This document shows positions 12,960-24,113 of a stretch of DNA of 64,000 nucleotides, one piece after another. Each line of letters opens with the position of its first letter. Position 1 is the stretch's first letter. The DNA is taken from assembly GCA_033439265.1 (NCBI GenBank), contig JAVTVX010000024.1, positions 18,646,501-18,710,500 of the forward strand. The letters are read 5' to 3'. A model generated the notes under the pieces. It did not search any database. It saw nothing but the letters and a program-made list of their open reading frames with translations, and was not told where the DNA came from. Source of the stretch: Dillenia suffruticosa. Lineage: Eukaryota; Streptophyta; Magnoliopsida; Dilleniales; Dilleniaceae. The translations under genes and the position numbers were made by a program.

Positions 12960-13399
12960 TGTAACAGACTACAGAAGAAGGGAGTTTACAGTGCAAGCTT
13001 CATCGTCCAGCTGGAGTCAGTGAGCAAGCAGTTTCAGGGAGTTAGAGTTGTTAGGAATTCAGTTGAATAAGTTACCAATCAACTGAATTTAGTTAGATAG
13101 TTGTTGTAACTAAGCAAGTACTGTATATAAGGCAATAACACTGGTAACAGAGGCAGAAAAATAAAGATGAACAAGTTTCTCTCTTCTCTCTTCAAGTTCT
13201 CTTCCTCTTCTTCCCTATATCTTCTTCTGTAATTCCCTTATTCTCTCTCTATCATTCTTTCTCTCTTCTCTCTATCTCAGATTCTTATTATCTTCTTTTA
13301 CAGTTCTAAATTCAGAATTCTTCATATCCGCAAGTTCATAATCCATGGAAGTCGACTGTCTTCCTCTTCATAAGTCGACACTATACTTGAGTTGTGACA
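12960..13399 (+). repeat. 5' LTR of Reina-like element
   Basis: 440 bp, TGTAACAGAC...GTTGTGACA. It carries the TATA-like TATATAA at 13124-13130, an AATAAA at 13160-13165, and a long CT-rich tract (13185-13290) typical of a transcribed leader. Confidence 0.95.
13124..13130 (+). promoter_or_regulatory. LTR TATA box
   Basis: TATATAA in CTGTATATAAGGC, followed about 30 bp downstream by the AATAAA-containing segment; the same word is at 18175-18181 in the 3' LTR. Likely the element's Pol II promoter. Confidence 0.6.
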
Positions 13400-13401
13400 A
13401 A

Positions 13402-13413
13402 TGGTATCAGAGC
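13402..13413 (+). other. Primer binding site, initiator Met tRNA
   Basis: TGGTATCAGAGC two bases after the 5' LTR. It is complementary to the 3' end of plant initiator tRNA-Met, the usual primer for this group. Confidence 0.9.
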
Positions 13414-13440
13414 AGGCTTCAGATCTTTGAGAAAACAAGA

Positions 13441-16400
13441 ATGGCAGAAGGGACACGACAGAAGACCCATGAGGAACAGCATAAAAAGCTAGAAAACCAA
13501 GTTCAAGAAGTAGCAAAAGGGTGTACTGACCTTCGTGCACAAATGGATGTGGTGAATCAAAAACTTGAAGAACAAGGTCAGAAATGGGAAGCCTATATGA
13601 CGATGATGGATGCTCGGTTATATTCCATCAGCAAACATTTGGACAAGGAGAAAGGAGAAGAACCAGAAATGGTAAGAACAGCAAGATCTCCTATTCTTCC
13701 TACACCACCAGACAGCAGATCGAGGCAGGAGAATGGACCTCCAATATTCAGAAAAGATCTTCACAATCGAGGAATGGTGCCAAATCCTCCAAGGATTGAG
13801 TTGCCCTTATTCAATGGTGAGAATCCCAGAAATTGGCTTCGAAAATGTAACAAATTCTTTAGTGTATATCAGATCCCTGAATGTATGTGGATGGACACCA
13901 TTGAAATGTATTTGGAGGGGAAAGCAGAAATATGGTTTCATGGGATGAAGTTAGCTAAACAGAACATTTGTTGGATAGACTTTACACATCTGCTATATCA
14001 AAGATTTGGGGATAAAGGCCTTCAAGATGAGATTGAAGAGTTCAATAAGTTGCAACAACATGGGTCAGTCTTAGAGTACCAGGAGAAATTTGAAGAACTT
14101 TGGGCAGTAATTTTACAAAGAAATCCCAATCTTAATGAATCATATTTTATCTCAAGTTTCATCAGTGGATTAAAGGAAGAAATCAAGCCTATGTTAAGAC
14201 TCATGAAACCCAATACACTCTTCCAAGCATTTGAGATTGCAGTGTTGCAAGAACAATCACTGGAATGGACTAAGAAAGGGAGGATAGGATCACAGAAGCA
14301 GATGGAACATTGGGAAGTTGTAAAGGAGAATAAGAACCCAAGAACTAATAATATTCATCCCCAGACCAATTCAAACAGAGTTGAATCAGAAAGAGTAAAA
14401 CCTGTTAAGAACTGGCCTAAAGTTTCATCACAAGAAATGCAATTCAGAAGAAACAACAATTTGTGCTTCAAATGTGGAGAAAGTTTCACTCCTGGCCACA
14501 AATGCAGGTATAGACATCTCAACTTCATTTTGACAGCTGAAGAACTAGATGATACTGAAAATGGCAATGAAGAAACTGCAGAAGCAATACCGTCAGGTCA
14601 GGAACAAGAGGAAGGCATACAGGTATCTCTCTGCACATTATCAAACTCTTTTCAAAAACAAACTATAGCTATTCAAGGGAGTTTACAGGGAGTCAAAATA
14701 CTGATCCTAGTAGACACAGGGAGTTCCAATAGCTTCTTACATGAAAGGTTAGCTGCACAATTAAAGCTTCCCACTGAACCAACTTCCACTCTAAGAGCAG
14801 AAATAGCGGATGGCAGTATGATTACTAGCAACACCCAAGTTAGTAATGTTAAATGGAGCATTCAAGAGTATACTTTCTCGTTTGATCTAAGGATAATTAC
14901 ATTGGGAAGATGGGACATGATTCTAGGAGTGGATTGGATGTATAATTATAGCCCCATCACCTTCGATTTCAAAAAGTTGCAGGTCAAGTTTTGCCATAAT
15001 AGGGATGAAGTTACTTTAGAAGGAAGAGTAGATTATCCCTCAATGAGTTTGGTTAGAGGTAAGGACATTCGAACTTTCAGGCAACAGCAGTTACAAAGTT
15101 CCAATGTCATGCAAATTTGCAACAATCCACAACTTTCCACTATACCAGAAATCATCTCTGCAGTACTAGCAGAATTTAAGGAAGTCTTCTTGTCCCCAAC
15201 CACCCTACCTCCAAAAAGACTGCAAGATCACTCGATCCCCTTAAGATCAGATGCTCAACCTTTCAAAATGAAACCCTACAGATATCCTTATTCCCAAAAA
15301 TCTGAAATAGAAAAACAGGTCCAAGAAATGCTTGGTACTGGCATCATCAGATCAAGCACCAGTCCCTTTGCTTCTCCAGTCATTTTAGTCAAGAAAAAAG
15401 ATGATACCTGGCGCTTTTGTGTTGATTACAGACAACTGAATCAGCTAACCATTAAGGATAGATATCCCATTCCAAACATAGATGAACTGATAGATGAACT
15501 GCATGGCTCCAAGTTCTACTCCAAGATAGATCTGAGAGCAGGCTACCATCAGATCAGAGTGAAGCCTTCTGATGTGGAGAAAACAGCATTCCAAACACAC
15601 CATGGCCACTTTGAGTTCTTAGTGATGCCCTTTGGGCTGACTAATGCACCTGCTACCTTTCAAGCCTTGATGAATCATATTTTTCAGCCTTATCTCAGGA
15701 AATGTGTTTTGGTTTTCTTCGATGATATACTTATATACAGTCCAGATATCAACACTCATGCTCATGACCTTCGGACGGTCCTAACCATACTCAGTCAGCA
15801 TCAGCTTTTTGCTAAGCTTTCCAAATGTACATTTGCACAAAATCAGGTAGAATACTTGGGGCACATAGTGACTGAGGAAGGGATTAAAATGGATAATCAG
15901 AAGGTAGAGTGTATGACTTCCTGGCCAGTACCATCTTCTGTGAAAGCCTTGCGAGGATTCTTGGGTTTAACAGGCTACTATAGAAGATTTATCAAAAATT
16001 ATGGGATTATTTCGAGACCTTTAAATGATCTCTTGAAGAAGGATGGTTTCTGTTGGAATGAAGAAGCTGAAAAAGCTTTCCGACAGCTTATGAAGGCCAT
16101 GAGTACAGCTCCAGTAATGAGGTTACCTGACTTTTCTAAACCTTTTGTAGTAGAGACAGATGCTTGCACTCAAGGTTTAGGAGCAGTTCTGATGCAAGAA
16201 AATCAACCTATAGCCTATTTAAGCAAGGCCTTAGGAAGCAGGAGCAAAGGACTGTCGATCTATCAAAAAGAATTGTTGGCAGTAGTGATGGCTGTTTCAA
16301 AATGGAGACATTACCTGCTGGGATACCACTTCATAATTAAAACTGATCACCAGAGTTTGAAATACTTGCTCAATCAGAAGCTCAATAACTCATTACAGCA

Positions 16401-17979
16401 CAAGTGGTTGGCCAAATTGTGGGGACTGGATTATGAGATCCAGTATAAAAAAGGAGTTGATAATAAAGCTGCTGATGCTCTTTCAAGAAGGGAGTTTCAA
16501 GAAGATAAAATACCAGAGATAATCCTCTCTGCCATCTCAGTTATACAACCTCAGTGGATTTTGGATGTTATAAAAAGCTATGAAGAAGATGAGTACTGCA
16601 AGAGTCTGATTGCTCAACTCACTATACAACCTGATAACAACTCAGACTTTCAGTATAAAGATGGGATTTTGAAATACAGAAGGAAGATAATAGTTGGTGA
16701 AGGAATGCAGTTGAGGGAGAGGATTGTACAGCAAATGCATGACACGGCTACTGGGGGTCACTCAGGACAACATGGGACCTTGCAGAGAGTGAAGTTAGTC
16801 TTTTACTGGCCTTATTTGAAGAAAACAGTTAGCAAATGGGTACAAGAGTGTGATATTTGCCAAAGGAACAAACATGAGAATACTCCTTATCCTGGTCTTC
16901 TGCAGCCACTTCCAATTCCAACTCAAGCATGGTCACAGGTAACAATGGATTTCATTGAAGGTCTACCTGACTCACAAGGCTTTAATGCCATACTAGTAGT
17001 CATTGATAAACTGACCAAGTTTAGCCATTTCATGGGGTTAAAACATCCTTACACAGCTATGGAGGTAGCTAAGTTGTTCTTGGACAATATCTTCAAATTA
17101 CATGGCTTACCTGACTCCATCATATCAGACAGAGACAGGATCTTCACCAGTTTATTTTGGCAAGAGTTATTTAGGATGTTAGGTACCATATTAAGGCTTA
17201 GCAGTGCTTATCACCCTCAGACAGATGGCCAGAGTGAGAGATTAAACCAGTGTCTTGAATGTTATCTAAGGTGTATGACAGCTGACAGACCTTCTAACTG
17301 GTTCAAATGGCTTAGTCTAGCTGAATGGTGGTATAACACCAATTTTTAGAGCAGCATTCAGGTGATACCATTTGAAGCCCTATACGGGTATCAGCCAAGA
17401 CATATTCCTTTGGGTCCTTATGTTGACTCAAGGATACCTGCTGCTGGGGAATTCATCAAGCATAGACGGGAGATGCTTCAGATTTTGAAGGATCATTTGA
17501 CCAAGGCTCAAAGTAGAATGAAATTATATGCAGACCAGAGGAGAACAGAAAGAGAATTCTAGATAGGAGACATGGTTTACTTAAAGTTACAGCCTTATAG
17601 GCAACAATCTGTTGAGCTAAGGAGGCAGTTGAAACTATCCTCCAAATTCTATGGGCCATTCAAAGTAGCAGCAAGGATAGGACAAGTTGCATATCAATTG
17701 GAGCTACCACAAGGCTCAAGAATTCATCCTATATTCCATGTATCCTTACTAAAGAAAAAGCTAGGACCCAATTAGAATACAATGCCAACGCTGCCTCTAG
17801 TTGGTACTGATAAGCAAGCAATTGTGGAACCAGAATGCATTCTTAAGAGGAGAGCTATTTGGAGAAATCACAGACCTGTAATTCAAGCTCTAATCAAATG
17901 GGTTAACCTCAATTCAGAAGAATCTACTTGGGAAGATCTGGATTTCATTAAGGCCCAATTTCCTAACTTTAATCCTTGA
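13441..17979 (+). pseudogene. gag-pol polyprotein of Reina-like element, three in-frame TAG
   Basis: One frame of 1513 codons with no frameshift. The ATG at 13441 is preferred over the one at 13345, which lies in the LTR and exists only because of an LTR point change. Order from this start: gag; zinc knuckle-like CFKCGESFTPGHKC (~341); protease LVDTGSS (~423); RT with FCVDYRQLN (~658) and FFDDIL (~757); RNase H VVETDA (~903); integrase HHCC (~1100) and DDE region (MDFIEG ~1168, ISDRD ~1227, DGQSERLN ~1257); C-terminal chromodomain-like segment LIKWVNL...STWEDLDFI (~1470-1505). TAG codons at 17347-17349, 17560-17562 and 17773-17775 cut off the integrase tail and chromodomain; TGA at 17977-17979 ends the frame. 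The upstream 1302 codons are open. Confidence 0.92.
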
Positions 17980-17995
17980 GACAAGGATTTTTTTT

Positions 17996-18010
17996 AAAGG
18001 GGCAGCATGT
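17996..18010 (+). other. Polypurine tract of Reina-like element
   Basis: AAAGGGGCAGCATGT directly before the 3' LTR; the AAAGGGG part is the likely plus-strand primer. Confidence 0.75.
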
Positions 18011-18450
18011 TGTAACAGACTACAGAAGAAGGGAGTTTACAGTGCAAGCTTCATCGTCCAGCTGGAGTCAGTGAGCAAGCAGTTTCAGGGAGTTAGAGTT
18101 GTTAGGAATTCAGTTGAATAAGTTACCAATCAACTGAATTTAGTTAGATAGTTGTTGTAACTAAGCAAGTACTGTATATAAGGCAATAACACTGGTAACA
18201 GAGGCAGAAAAATAAAGATGAACAAGTTTCTCTCTTCTCTCTTCAAGTTCTCTTCCTCTTCTTCCCTATATCTTCTTCTGTAATTCCCTTATTCTCTCTC
18301 TATCATTCTTTCTCTCTTCTCTCTATCTCAGATTCTTATTATCTTCTTTTACAGTTCTAAATTCAGAATTCTTCATATCCGCAAGTTCATAATCCACGGA
18401 AGTCGACTATCTTCCTCTTCATAAGTCGACACTATACTTGAGTTGTGACA
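18011..18450 (+). repeat. 3' LTR of Reina-like element
   Basis: 440 bp, 438 identical positions with the 5' LTR as read by eye; followed by the target duplication GCAGG. Confidence 0.95.
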
Positions 18451-18532
18451 GCAGGATTCTACTCTTTCCCAAATCAGTGTTATAATGTGCACTTGATTCA
18501 AGTTTCTTGGCTTCATTTAACTTCCGGACTGC
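18451..18532 (-). pseudogene. RPT4: RPT4 last pseudo-exon, C-terminus
   Basis: Encodes AVRKLNEAKKLESSAHYN followed by TDLGKS, where RPT4 ends FGKD or similar. A lost base shifts the frame so the normal stop TAG (18462-18460) is skipped. The Reina-like element is inserted 10 bp further on, and 3' UTR sequence continues at 12959-12845. Confidence 0.85.
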
Positions 18533-18620
18533 CGGTAAATTTCCAATTAAAAAAAAATCACATGGGTGATTGATCAGGCACACTGCATCTCAGATTGCTC
18601 AATAGGAATGTCCTTGGTAC

Positions 18621-18719
18621 CTTCATGAAATCTTCATGGATGACATAATCACGTTTTGCACGTATGGCTGACATTCCAGCCTCTGTGCATACATTATGAA
18701 GATCAGCACCATTAAATCC
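18621..18719 (-). pseudogene. RPT4: RPT4 pseudo-exon, GFNGADL block
   Basis: Open throughout: [15 protein letters not shown], then [14 protein letters not shown]. The donor is GTACCA at 18620. The acceptor reads CAA rather than CAG before the exon, so splicing would probably fail or shift. Confidence 0.9.
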
Positions 18720-18813
18720 TTGACACAGTGCATCAAACATATTATTGTATCAGACGTGCCAATAAATACTAAACCACAGTAGAGAAGAAAATAGACAATC
18801 CTCATCTGCTTAC

Positions 18814-18902
18814 CTCAGCAAGCTTCACAACAGCTTCATCGTCAATATCGCCAGGCTTTGCAATTACGGCAGCATGAATCTTAAGGATTTCCATTCTTGA
18901 TT
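18814..18902 (-). pseudogene. RPT4: RPT4 pseudo-exon, 3' part
   Basis: Encodes SRMEILKIHAAV then DDEAVVKLAE, and ends in GAG followed by the donor GTAAGC (18813-18808). It is interrupted at 18902 by a type-2 CACTA element; reading resumes across the element at 19964-19973. Confidence 0.9.
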
Positions 18903-19254
18903 CACTACTAGAAAAACTAGCATCAGCGACGAATCAATACCAACGGAAAAAAATCCGTCTGTAAAACTGCAGGATTTCCGACGGATTAGCGACGGACTGA
19001 ATACCTAAGGATTAGCGATAGAAATTAGCGACGGAATAATTCCGTCACTAAACCAAAAAATAAATAAATAAATAAATAATTATAAAATTATCAACAACGG
19101 ATTACCGACAGAATATTTAGCGACGGAAATATTCCATCAATGAATTGGTGTAGGAAAAAAAAATTTTAAATATACAATCATTTGTGACTGATTAGCGACA
19201 GAAAAATTAGAGAAAGATTACCGACGGATTAGCGATAGATTTTTTTATTTTTAA

Positions 19255-19440
19255 AATTTTTAATTTTTTAAATTTGTTTTAATTTTTTTAATTTTTTATT
19301 TTTTTTAATTTCTTAATTTTGTTAAATTTTTAATTTTTTTAATTTTTTTAATTTTTTTAATTTTTTTAATTTTTTTAATTTTTTTAATTTTTTTAATTTT
19401 TTTAATTTTTTAATTTTTTTAATTTTTTTAATTTTATTTA
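19255..19440. repeat. (TTTTTTAAT)n-like low-complexity tract
   Basis: Tandem T-runs spaced by AA. The inverse form (AAAAAATTA)n occurs at 47157-47350 in the related element of opposite orientation. Confidence 0.9.
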
Positions 19441-19629
19441 ATAATTTAATAATTTTTATTTTTATTTTATTTTGTAGAATAATAATATTATTTTATTTTT
19501 TTTCAATTCTTTATTATTTTATTTTAATTATAATTTTATAATTATAATTTTATTATAATTTTATATTATTTTATTATTATTAAAAAATATGATATAAAGA
19601 TAATAAGTAAGTAAAATAAAGATATATGA

Positions 19630-19705
19630 ACAAAAGATAAACTGGTCCGGTGGTTAACACTCTCTCTTCCTCACTCTTGTGCATGGGTTCGATTTCGTCT
19701 AGAGA
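19630..19705 (+). other. tRNA-like A/B-box module
   Basis: TGGTCCGGTGG (A-box-like, about 19644) and GGGTTCGATTTCG (B-box-like, about 19687), about 43 bp apart, with T-runs from 19720. This copy has no GC-rich island after the B box. Confidence 0.5.
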
Positions 19706-19973
19706 AAATTTGTGGGGTGGCTCCTGAGTTTTCTGTTTGTTTTTTTTTTCAGTATTAAAAAATCAGCGACGGACACATGGTCCTTCACAGATATTTTTTT
19801 TTTCTGTTTCAGTGACGGATTTATTTTCGTCGCTAATCCGATGCTGATATTTGCGACGGAAAAAAATTCCGTCGCTAAAAATTAGCAGGGTCATTTTTAG
19901 CGACGGAAAAGGGACTTTCAGTGATAGATTTTTCCGTCGCTGAAAGTCTGTTTTCTAGTAGTGATTGTTAATT

Positions 19974-20009
19974 ATCCATCGTTGAAAATCCGTTTTCTAG
20001 TAGTGATCC
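19974..20009. other. 36-bp insertion with type-2 transposon end
   Basis: It lies between two copies of TTAATT (19968-19973, 20010-20015) inside an RPT4 pseudo-exon. It contains CCGTTTTCTAGTAGTG, the right end of the type-2 CACTA family, without a left end. It may be a remnant of an incompletely excised second element. Confidence 0.7.
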
Positions 20010-20072
20010 TTAATTCGACAGCGGAATCTCTGTCTTTCTATCTAGTCATCCAGAATGTAGAAGAGCGGACAT
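20010..20072 (-). pseudogene. RPT4: RPT4 pseudo-exon, middle part
   Basis: Encodes ALLHSG, TGA stop (20048-20046), LDRKTEIPLSN, TAA stop. The family has ALLRPGRLDRKIEIPLPNEQ. It is bounded by the copia target duplication on one side and a 36-bp insertion (19974-20009) on the other. Confidence 0.85.
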
Positions 20073-20418
20073 TGTCGTTGTATGACATAGAAACAAAGCA
20101 ATATGTACCGATTTAAGTTGTTATTTAGCAAGGAATAAGACAAAATATTTTCTAGGAGCAAAGAAAAATATTTGGCTACTAAGAGAGGAAAAGAACTTGG
20201 AATCTCTAGGATTACAATTAATTCACTGCATTGCTCTTTATATAGAGCTGAAACATAACAAAAAGGCAAGAAAATTTGCTAATTTTAAGCCATATTTAAA
20301 TTACTTCTAATATCAAACTATAACAAGAAAATACAAAAAATATCTCCTAAAAATTTGGTCCATTGAGCAATTATTCAGCAACTCCATAACTGCAGCAACC
20401 TAATACATATTTCCAATG
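20073..20418 (-). repeat. Copia 3' LTR
   Basis: Aligns with 37982-38318 end to end, with scattered substitutions and small indels. Preceded (minus strand) by the purine-rich GCAAGGAGGAG (20418-20430), the likely polypurine tract. Confidence 0.88.
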
Positions 20419-20537
20419 CTCCTCCTTGCCTTAGTAGTTGCAAAGACCTAATTTCTTTCTTAGGGCTTTAAATCTAGCTTTTGATAGAACCTTGGTTAAC
20501 ATATCTATGATTTGATCCTCGGTCTTGCAATAAAATA
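20419..20537 (-). pseudogene. Copia RNase H C-terminal end
   Basis: Encodes FYCKTEDQIIDMLTKVL and LRKKLG, the well-known C-terminal segment of copia RNase H. The preceding part of the domain lies at 34241-34091 across the CACTA insertion; removing the element and one 3-bp duplication restores the reading phase. Confidence 0.88.
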
Positions 20538-21019
20538 CACTACAAAAAACACAGTTTTAGCGACAGTTTCAACGACAAAAATTTTAAAAAAATTCATCAC
20601 TAAAAACATTAGCGACAGATTTAGCGATAAAAAACTTTTCGTCACTAATGATGCATCGTAAAAATTTAGCGACGAAAATTAGAAATTTATCACTAAAATA
20701 GAAACGGATTTAGCAACGAAAAATTTATCATCGCTAAAATTAACGACGAAAATCCCAGATCCGTCGCTAAATTTAGCAATGGATACATAATTTTCATCAC
20801 TAAATTTATATTTTATATTTTATTTAATTATTATATCAATTTCATATTTTTTATATATTTTTTAATTTAGATATATTTTATATTATAGATATATTTTGTT
20901 TAATTATTATATTAATATTATATTTTATAATTTATATATATTTTATTTAATTATTATATTAATATTATATTTTATTTAATTATTTATTGAATTTTAGCAA
21001 AGGATTTCAAGGATCTGTC

Positions 21020-21310
21020 GCTAAACGTGGAAGTGAGCAAATACGCCGCAGCACCCCAACCCCTCTACCACCCACTCACGTGCCCGCACGCTCCCCAGAC
21101 ACGCTAGCCCCGCTCACGCACCTACACGTGCTGCACGCACACGTGCTGCACGCATGCCAGCCTTGCTCTCCTACCCGAGTCCGCACCCATGCCAACCTAC
21201 GCCCTTGTGAAAAATGCCACAAAAATGTCTCCGCATGCCTCCCGCCTAGTTCGAACCTGCGCACACATGAAATTATAAGAACACACAACCACCAAACCAA
21301 GTAAGCTATC
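21020..21310 (-). other. tRNA-like A/B-box module with GC-rich island
   Basis: Minus strand: TGGTTTGGTGG (about 21298-21288) then GGTTCGAACTA (about 21257-21247), 30-40 bp apart. The conserved GGGAGGCA...GGCATTTTTC segment with T5 runs follows, then a GC-rich island (21030-21190) made of CACGTGC, GCACGCACG and CCCGC words. Confidence 0.5.
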
Positions 21311-21389
21311 TAATCTTATTCTTTCTTTGTTTTTACTTATTATCTTACTTTAACATTTTTCAAAAAATATTAAAATAATAATTTGTTAT

Positions 21390-23956
21390 TGTCACGCCCC
21401 GAACCGGGATCGTGAGCAGCCGCCCGTTACCCTGGATGCCGGCTGTATTTTTATAAAAAATCGGGCAGAACCTCCCCATATATCGGAGGTTTCCCATATT
21501 AAAATAAACTTGTTACCTGTCCAAAAGGGGCCATCCCGGCCTCAAAATGCATATATTATCCTCAACAACAAACCAGATCATCCTACTGCACAATCCAGGG
21601 CAACGCAAGGCTAACAAACAATTCTCCACAGTCCTAACCACAGACCTCTACTGCCATGCCCCCATCAAAGGCATGGACAGCCGCCAGTCGCCCCTCCTGT
21701 TATTTAGAGGAGGCACCGAGCGATCCTAGAGGACACTTCTAAGACATGACACATTCCCAAATATAGACGCAATGAAAAAGAAATGCCTTAATGCAATGTC
21801 ATGCAGTGACATGAGAGTTCCACAAATTAAATATCCATATTTATACAGTCATCCCAGAATTTTAAAAATGGTCATCTATAGACCTCAGAATACAAATACA
21901 TCATCAATACAAATTTTCCAGCGGAAATACACGATGACTCCTCAAGTCCAGGCCTGATCTCCCAAAGATACTGAGCGTCCTAAAAACGACGCTCCTTGTC
22001 AAATACTATTTCTGAAACAAAAGGGAAATGAGGGGTGAGTACTCGGGAAAGAATACTCAGTAAGTGAGTGGGTCAATGCAATCGTCAAATATAGAGTGTG
22101 AAACTGGAGTGTCAAAACATAAGTATATAAATCATATTTCAAATCATTATGCTTTTCATTTCAACAATATATCATTACACGCATTTTCAAGTCAAATATG
22201 CATCCAAAGTACCATCATTTAAAATCATAGAGCTGCCAGCCGAAAATGTCCTGGCAGAGGTCTACCGCGACCTATGACAGGCGCACCGGGGGTGTTATAT
22301 GCAAATTTCTTTAAAGTGCTCTCTACCCCGGCATTGGCGACGAACCTCGTCCAGGTGCTAGACTTGGAGAGGATATCCAATCCAAATCCAAATCCTCCCC
22401 CTTTCGGGTTCAACCTGGCTAGTACCGTGTCGATAATCAAATCACGACAACTCATGGGATACCCTAGGCCTAGGCGTATCCGGACGCCACCAAAGCGTCT
22501 CTCACGGTGTCCTTCGTAGCTACGGAACAATACAATCCAAAGCCCTCAAGGCCAAAACCAATATCATATCAAAATGTGCCGAAATCAGGTTCATAAACCA
22601 ATGCAACATATAGCATAAAATGGCACATTATACATTTCAACCACATGGATGCATAATTTCATAATTCAATACAGTTTTTGGACACTCCAACGGTTCACAA
22701 AAGTCAATTTTAAAACCAGTCAAAACATTTCCAACATACGACAATTCATGCTCATTATCAAAATGTTGTAAAACAGGATTTACATATTTAACAAAAGCAT
22801 TGAAGTAAATCTCACTCACTGTTTTGGGGAAGGTAGCGCACTCCCCAATAACACCAAAATACGCAAAACAAGGCGCCCCTCAATCGAGTCACCAAGAAAG
22901 CCAACCTAATCAAGTCATCACGATTCGATATAAAATAAGGGCCTAGTTATGAATCTTCAATTTTTTTCTTTCCAACCAAAACTACCTAATTTGACAAAGT
23001 TTATCCAAAGATTGAAGAGATTTCGTTTCTCTCACCTAAGGTTTCTCGGATTTCGGATCTAGCTTTCGTTCGCCCGTTGGTTTGGTCTAAAACCTGAATA
23101 TTTCCAAATTTCAAATATATTAGAAACAACTAAATTTCTAACACCAAACCCTAAAACTTCAACCAAATATAGTCGTTACCTGCAGTACAGAAGATGCAGG
23201 TGAGCTCTCGAAAGGGAACGCCGGTCGCGGGCCGTCACGGGCTCGCGAGCTGGCCGCTGGTGGCTCGCAGGCTCTCAACCCGGCTTGCTGGCCCCAGCGG
23301 GCTTCGCGGGTTGCAGTGGGCCGCAGTTGGACTGGGCCTTGGGCCGCTGGTGGGCTGGCCCACTCACGGGCTAGGGCTCACGCTGGATCGCGAGCTGGCT
23401 CGCGAGTTGGGTCGCGCGCTGGCTCGCTCTGGGTCGTGAGCTGGGTCGCGCGCTGGCTCATGCTGTGTCGCGCTGGAGCGCGCTGGGACGCGCTGGGGCG
23501 CGTAAGTGCGAGCTGGTGCAGGGACCGCACAGGGGCACGCAGGGGCTCGTGCTACGGCGTGTTCGAGCGATCGCGTGCTCATGCGAGGGAGGGTCGCACT
23601 GCAGCGCTCGCGCGCTCACGAAGAAGACTGCGCGGTGGCGCTAGCGCTCGCGCGGAGATGATCGCGCGGCTGTGCTCGCCCTCGTGCTGGGGGATCACGC
23701 AGCGGAGAGAATCATGCTACAGTCGCACGCTCGCTGAGGATTGGAGATCGCACTGCAGTCGCGCGCTCGCAGAGGATTGGAGCAGCGACGGCCACGGCGC
23801 ACTCGTGGGAGGAAGATCGTGCGGCTGATTCAGACGGTCGCTCGCGGCGGAGGATGGCAGCAGAAGAGAGAGGCGCGGCGGCGGGGGATCGGGAGAAGAG
23901 AGAAGAAAAAGGGAGAGAAGAAGAGGGAGAGAGAGAGAGAAGAGAAGAGAGGGGGA

Positions 23957-23999
<43 letters not shown>

Positions 24000-24066
24000 G
24001 AGAAAATTGGGCTTTAAGCCCTAATTTTTATTTTTCCCTTTTTTTTTTTTTTAATTGGGTATTACA
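21390..24066 (-). repeat. Tekay-like 3' LTR
   Basis: Reads TGTCACGCCCCGAACC at the left and GGGTATTACA at the right in plus orientation. It contains a very CG-rich stretch (23190-23880) and a (GA)n tract (23928-23998). Long open frames inside the CG-rich stretch on both strands are compositional. Confidence 0.95.
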
Positions 24067-24085
24067 ATTTCTAACCCCATAAAAA
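24067..24085 (-). other. Tekay-like polypurine tract
   Basis: Minus strand TTTTTATGGGGTTAGAAAT directly before the 3' LTR start TGTAATACCC; ATGGGGTTAGAA is purine-rich and correctly placed. Confidence 0.6.
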
Positions 24086-24113
24086 CAAGTCTCATCCTCG
24101 AGACTAAAAGAAA

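Larger units (their letters stand above)
12960..18450 (+). mobile_element. Ty3/gypsy chromovirus, Reina-like, full length
   Basis: 5491 bp, with 440-bp LTRs (12960-13399 and 18011-18450) that start TG, end CA and differ at only two positions (13346 T vs 18397 C; 13358 G vs 18409 A). A perfect 5-bp target duplication GCAGG flanks it (12955-12959 and 18451-18455). It has a tRNA-Met primer site, a purine tract, a gag-pol frame in RT-RNaseH-integrase order and a C-terminal chromodomain-like segment. Two differences in 440 bp indicate a very recent insertion: about 0.2 My if 1.3e-8 substitutions per site per year is assumed. It interrupts the RPT4 pseudogene 3' UTR. Confidence 0.95.
18903..19963. 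mobile_element. Type-2 CACTA element, TSD att
   Basis: 1061 bp. Ends CACTACTAGAAAAACTAG and GTCTGTTTTCTAGTAGTG are inverted. The 3-bp duplication ATT is perfect (18900-18902, 19964-19966). Subterminal words are CAGCGACGGA and its complement. The interior holds a (TTTTTAAT)n-like tract (19255-19440) and a tRNA-like module (19630-19705). No coding frame. It splits an RPT4 pseudo-exon. Confidence 0.9.

Noticed and set aside
13345-13440. Upstream ATG extending the Reina-like gag by 32 codons
   Set aside because: It lies in the LTR and primer site, and the ATG exists only through a change not present in the other LTR; the ATG at 13441 fits gag.
18558-18740. Short gene for a 60-residue AAA-ATPase-like protein
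   Set aside because: It is one exon of the RPT4 pseudogene read through into its introns.
20073-20415. 3' UTR of the RPT4 gene
   Set aside because: The sequence is repeated at 37982-38318 with a 5-bp duplication and primer site, so it is a copia LTR.
23194-23828. Long open frames in CG-rich LTR DNA (also 31239-31939)
   Set aside because: Open on both strands and several frames because of CG-rich composition; located inside both LTRs; no domain.
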